A stretch of 64,000 nt of DNA from Glaciibacter superstes DSM 21135 (GTDB taxonomy: Bacteria > Actinomycetota > Actinomycetes > Actinomycetales > Microbacteriaceae): positions 186,001-250,000 of the forward strand of contig NZ_ATWH01000004.1 of assembly GCF_000421145.1 (NCBI RefSeq). Reading direction: 5' to 3'. Both the position numbers and the translations under genes were made by a program. Shown here piece after piece: positions 61,121 to 64,000 of the stretch. Within the stretch, counting starts at the first letter, position 1. Each line of letters starts with the position of its first letter. Below the pieces are notes generated by a model. The model was not told the origin of the DNA. It made no database searches and saw nothing but the letters and a program-made list of their open reading frames with translations.

Positions 61121-62622
61121 CCGACTGGATTGCACGCGCACGGGCACTCGCCCCCGAATCCGGGCTCTTCATCGACGGAAGTTTCCGCCCAGCCGCCGAC
61201 GGGGAGACCTTCGAGACCAGGGCACCACGAGACGGCAGCCTTATTACTCGGGTGAGCGCCGCAGGTGAAGCGGATGTTGATGCGGCTGTGAGCGCGGCGG
61301 CCCGCGCTTTCGAGTCAGGCAGCTGGTCACGCGCCGATCGGCGCGAACGGCAGAGGGTGCTTCTTCGCCTGGCCGACCTGATGCTCGAGAACCTCGATGA
61401 GCTCGCGCTCCTGGAGTCGATCGATTCCGGGCACCCCATCAGCGATGCCCGGAATGTTGATGTGCCGAATGCCGCACGCACGGTGCGCTGGTATGCCGAG
61501 GCCATCGACAAGATGTACGACGAGATCGCACCGGCCCCGCAGGATGCACTCGCCCTGATCACCAGGGAGGCCCTCGGAGTCGTTGCCGCGGTCGTACCCT
61601 GGAACTATCCCCTGATCATCACCGCCTGGAAGATCGCCCCAGCGCTCGCCGCGGGCAACTCGGTTGTACTGAAACCGGCCGAGCTCACCAGCCTGTCGGC
61701 GTTGAAGCTCGCAGAACTGGCCGCCATCGCCGGAGTGCCGGATGGGGTCTTCAACGTGGTGCCGGGGCTCGGTCCCGTCACCGGCGCCGCGCTCGGGCGG
61801 CATCCGCTGGTCGACAAGGTCACGTTCACCGGCTCGCCTGCCGTCGGTCGCGCGTTCCTCGGCTATTCCGCCGAATCCAACGGCAAGCAGGTCGCCCTGG
61901 AACTCGGCGGCAAGTCGGCGCAGGTGGTGCTCGCCGATGTGGCGGATATCGCCGCCTGCGCATCATCCGTCGCCTGGGGGATCTTCTACAACGCCGGGCA
62001 GACCTGCCATGGCGGCAGCCGACTCATCGTTGACGAACGCGTGCACGACGAGTTGGTCGCCGGGGTTCTGAAGGTCGGTGCCTCGCTGCGCCTGGGAGAC
62101 CCACTCCTCGAATCGACGCAGATCGGCACGATCGCGAGCGAGAAACAGCTTGAGCGCGTGCTCGGATACGTGGACGTCGCCAGGGCGGAGGGGGTGACCG
62201 TCCACGGTGGCGAGCGCGTCAGGCCGGACGGCCTTGACGGAGGGTATTACGTCGAGCCGACGGTGTTCGATGGCGTCGACAACGCCGGCAGGATCGGCCA
62301 GGAAGAGATCTTCGGACCGGCACTCGCCGTGACGACGGTGCGCGGTGCTGCCGAAGCCGTCAGGGTCGCCAACGACAGCCCATACGGGCTCGCAGCCAGC
62401 GTGTGGACCCAGGACATCAGCACCGCACACACCGTCGCGCGCCAACTGCGTGCGGGCACGGTGTGGGTGAACACCTTCGACGTGGCCGACGTGATCACGC
62501 CGTTCGGCGGGTTCAAGAACTCCGGAAGCGGGCGGGACAGATCTCTCCACGCTTTCGACGCGTACACCGCGCTCAAAACCACCTGGATCAACCTGGGCGA
62601 TGCGCCCCTGAACAACGATTGA
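61117..62622 (+). CDS. NAD(P)-dependent aldehyde dehydrogenase
   Basis: A 501-residue class I/II aldehyde dehydrogenase. Marks are VVPWNYPLIITAWKIAPALA, the catalytic Glu in LELGGKSAQ, the catalytic Cys in AGQTCHGGSRL and EEIFGPALAV near residue 390. It is closest in feel to gamma-glutamyl-aminobutyraldehyde and betaine-aldehyde type enzymes. The ATG overlaps the upstream stop (ATGA). Substrate unknown; it oxidises an aldehyde formed in this operon. Confidence 0.92.
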   Translation: MTDWIARARALAPESGLFIDGSFRPAADGETFETRAPRDGSLITRVSAAGEADVDAAVSAAARAFESGSWSRADRRERQRVLLRLADLMLENLDELALLESIDSGHPISDARNVDVPNAARTVRWYAEAIDKMYDEIAPAPQDALALITREALGVVAAVVPWNYPLIITAWKIAPALAAGNSVVLKPAELTSLSALKLAELAAIAGVPDGVFNVVPGLGPVTGAALGRHPLVDKVTFTGSPAVGRAFLGYSAESNGKQVALELGGKSAQVVLADVADIAACASSVAWGIFYNAGQTCHGGSRLIVDERVHDELVAGVLKVGASLRLGDPLLESTQIGTIASEKQLERVLGYVDVARAEGVTVHGGERVRPDGLDGGYYVEPTVFDGVDNAGRIGQEEIFGPALAVTTVRGAAEAVRVANDSPYGLAASVWTQDISTAHTVARQLRAGTVWVNTFDVADVITPFGGFKNSGSGRDRSLHAFDAYTALKTTWINLGDAPLNND

Positions 62623-62633
62623 GAACCGAATAG

Positions 62634-63560
62634 ATGAACGCTTCTTCCCCGACCCGTGTCGGGTTCATCGGCCTGGGCAGTATGGGCTCCGGCATGACGC
62701 GAAACCTGCAGAAATGCGGTTTCGCACTCGTCGTCAACGACATCCGTTCAGCAGCTGCGGCGGAGCTGATCGCCGGTGGCGCCGTCTGGGCGGATACGCC
62801 CGCGGAGGTCGCCGCCCTCAGCGACGTGGTCATCACCATGCTGCCGACGCCACGACATGTCGAGGCTGTACTCGCCGGACCGGATGGAATCCTGGCCGGA
62901 ATCGCCGACGGCGGCACCTGGGTCGACATGTCGACGTCGGTTCCTGAGGTGGCGAATCGAGTGAGATCGGATCACTCCGCCCGCGGTCTGCGCATCCTGG
63001 ATGCGCCGGTCAGTGGGATGTCTATTGGCGCAGCCACGGGAATGCTACAGATTTTCATCGGTGGTGAGATAGCGGATGTCGAACGGTTGCGTCCGGTCTT
63101 CGAAGCGATGGGCAACCCGGATCGCATCCTCCATGTCGGTGCCGCCGGCACGGGTTATGCCGTCAAGCTCATGATCAACCAGCTGTGGTTCTCCCACCTC
63201 GTCGCCACAGCAGAAGTATTGAGCATCGGGGTCAAGGCCGGAGTGGAGCTTGATGTTCTGCGTGATGCTTTGATCGCCAGCCCGGCGAACAGCAATTTTG
63301 TGCAGAACGACATCCTGTCGATCCTGGAGCGTGGCGACTACGACGAGGGCTTCGCGATCGCCCTGGCCTGCAAAGACCTCGGTCTCTCGATCGATCTGGC
63401 GAGGTCGGTCGGAGTGCCGGCCGAACTCAGCGGGCTGGTGGAGCAGATCTACCGCCGTGCGAAGGCCAGCTACGGCGACCGTGCAGGGGAGATGGCGCCC
63501 GTGAAGCTGTACGAAGATCTGATCGGATCGCCGCTCCGCCTGGAAGGGGTGCTGGTATGA
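62634..63560 (+). CDS. 3-Hydroxyisobutyrate/tartronate-semialdehyde reductase family dehydrogenase
   Basis: A 308-residue beta-hydroxyacid dehydrogenase. The NAD(P) motif is GFIGLGSMGSGMTRNL, the substrate loop is DAPVSGMSIGA near residue 123, and the catalytic Lys lies in GTGYAVKLMINQ near 182. The family interconverts hydroxyacids and semialdehydes. It is 11 bp after the aldehyde dehydrogenase and overlaps the next gene by 4 bp. Confidence 0.92.
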   Translation: MNASSPTRVGFIGLGSMGSGMTRNLQKCGFALVVNDIRSAAAAELIAGGAVWADTPAEVAALSDVVITMLPTPRHVEAVLAGPDGILAGIADGGTWVDMSTSVPEVANRVRSDHSARGLRILDAPVSGMSIGAATGMLQIFIGGEIADVERLRPVFEAMGNPDRILHVGAAGTGYAVKLMINQLWFSHLVATAEVLSIGVKAGVELDVLRDALIASPANSNFVQNDILSILERGDYDEGFAIALACKDLGLSIDLARSVGVPAELSGLVEQIYRRAKASYGDRAGEMAPVKLYEDLIGSPLRLEGVLV

Positions 63561-64000
63561 CCGCGTTCACCGGCCTGGCTCCCCTGCCGCGCCCGCTCGC
63601 AGAGACCGAGCTGACGCTCGACGCGAAGCCCGTTGCCTACTTCGGCCGCGGTCGGGTGTCAGAGGTCGGCCTGATCACCGCTGCAACCGGTGCGACCGCT
63701 GTGTTGATAGTGACCGATCCGTTCCTGGCGACCTCTGCCGTTGTCGATGCCGTTCGGGTGTCACTCGAGAGTGCCGGCCTGCTGGTCACTGTCTACGGCG
63801 GTGTCACGCCCAACCCGACGACGACCTGTGTCGACGAGGGCAGCGACCTGGCAGCATCCGTCAGGGCGGACGCCATCGTCGCTGTCGGTGGCGGCTCTTC
63901 GATGGATGCCGCCAAGGGAATATCTCTCGGCGCGCGCAATCCCCAGCGCGGACTGGACCTCGACTATACGAGCGTGTTCTCCCAGCCGGCCATTCCGATC
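63557..64000 (+). CDS. Iron-containing alcohol dehydrogenase, 3' part missing
   Basis: The first 148 codons of a group III alcohol dehydrogenase run off the right edge. After a short lead, VAYFGRGRVSEVG and AVLIVTDPFLATSA form the dinucleotide domain and AIVAVGGGSSMDAAKGIS is the family's glycine-rich NAD-binding motif. The ATG overlaps the upstream stop. Metal ligands lie beyond the window. Confidence 0.88.
   Translation, partial: MTAFTGLAPLPRPLAETELTLDAKPVAYFGRGRVSEVGLITAATGATAVLIVTDPFLATSAVVDAVRVSLESAGLLVTVYGGVTPNPTTTCVDEGSDLAASVRADAIVAVGGGSSMDAAKGISLGARNPQRGLDLDYTSVFSQPAIPI

Overview
The window is high-GC DNA with dense, translationally coupled operons (ATGA, GTGA and TGATG overlaps), lipoprotein substrate-binding proteins and GTG/TTG starts. 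This points to an actinobacterium. A recurrent GGATGCC/GGCATCC word and the protein sequences suggest a Microbacteriaceae-like soil or plant-associated organism; this is an inference by eye, not a search result. I saw no rRNA, tRNA, CRISPR array, transposase or phage gene.

Layout. 1-1699: a secreted glycoside hydrolase cut by the left edge. 1935-3795: a HEAT-repeat protein, an SGNH esterase and a tiny membrane protein. 4173-10823 (minus): a complete trans-4-hydroxy-L-proline (Hyp) catabolic operon with three-subunit FAD/2Fe-2S D-Hyp dehydrogenase, pyrroline-hydroxycarboxylate deaminase, Hyp 2-epimerase and alpha-ketoglutarate-semialdehyde dehydrogenase. 11022-17506 (minus): a branched-chain-type amino acid ABC importer (LivKHMGF) joined to an aconitase X pair, which in this setting is probably a cis-3-hydroxy-L-proline dehydratase. 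17774-22399: a SABATH-type methyltransferase, a DHA2-type MFS exporter, a TetR regulator and a TetX-like FAD monooxygenase. 22621-30195: a GH127 beta-L-arabinofuranosidase in an operon with a sugar ABC importer and an amidohydrolase, divergent from a LacI regulator. 30232-40406 (minus): a second GH127 heading an operon with a complete peptide ABC importer, a proline iminopeptidase and an Xaa-Pro aminopeptidase. 40572-44308: a GntR regulator divergent from two further proline-racemase-superfamily enzymes that flank an ornithine-cyclodeaminase-family (pyrroline-2-carboxylate reductase-like) gene. 44324-54825: a TauE-like permease, a third peptide ABC importer with two paralogous binding proteins, a gamma-glutamyltransferase and a second GntR. 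54942-64000: an IclR regulator, an OpuC-type importer of which two genes are broken, then a Fae-family protein, an enolase-superfamily enzyme and three oxidoreductases, the last cut by the right edge.

How it fits together. beta-L-arabinofuranosyl residues on hydroxyproline are the hallmark of plant extensins and related hydroxyproline-rich glycoproteins, and GH127 enzymes remove such residues. Two GH127 genes, peptide importers, two proline-specific peptidases and routes for both 4- and 3-hydroxyproline lie within about 50 kb. Together they read as a plant hydroxyproline-rich-glycoprotein utilisation island: import arabinosylated peptides and arabino-oligosaccharides, deglycosylate inside the cell, cut at (hydroxy)proline, and send Hyp to alpha-ketoglutarate or proline. 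A short motif, approximately TGnCATATTAC, recurs in at least five of the promoters and suggests one GntR-type regulator ties the island together. This integrated picture is inference; the individual enzyme families are read directly from the translations.
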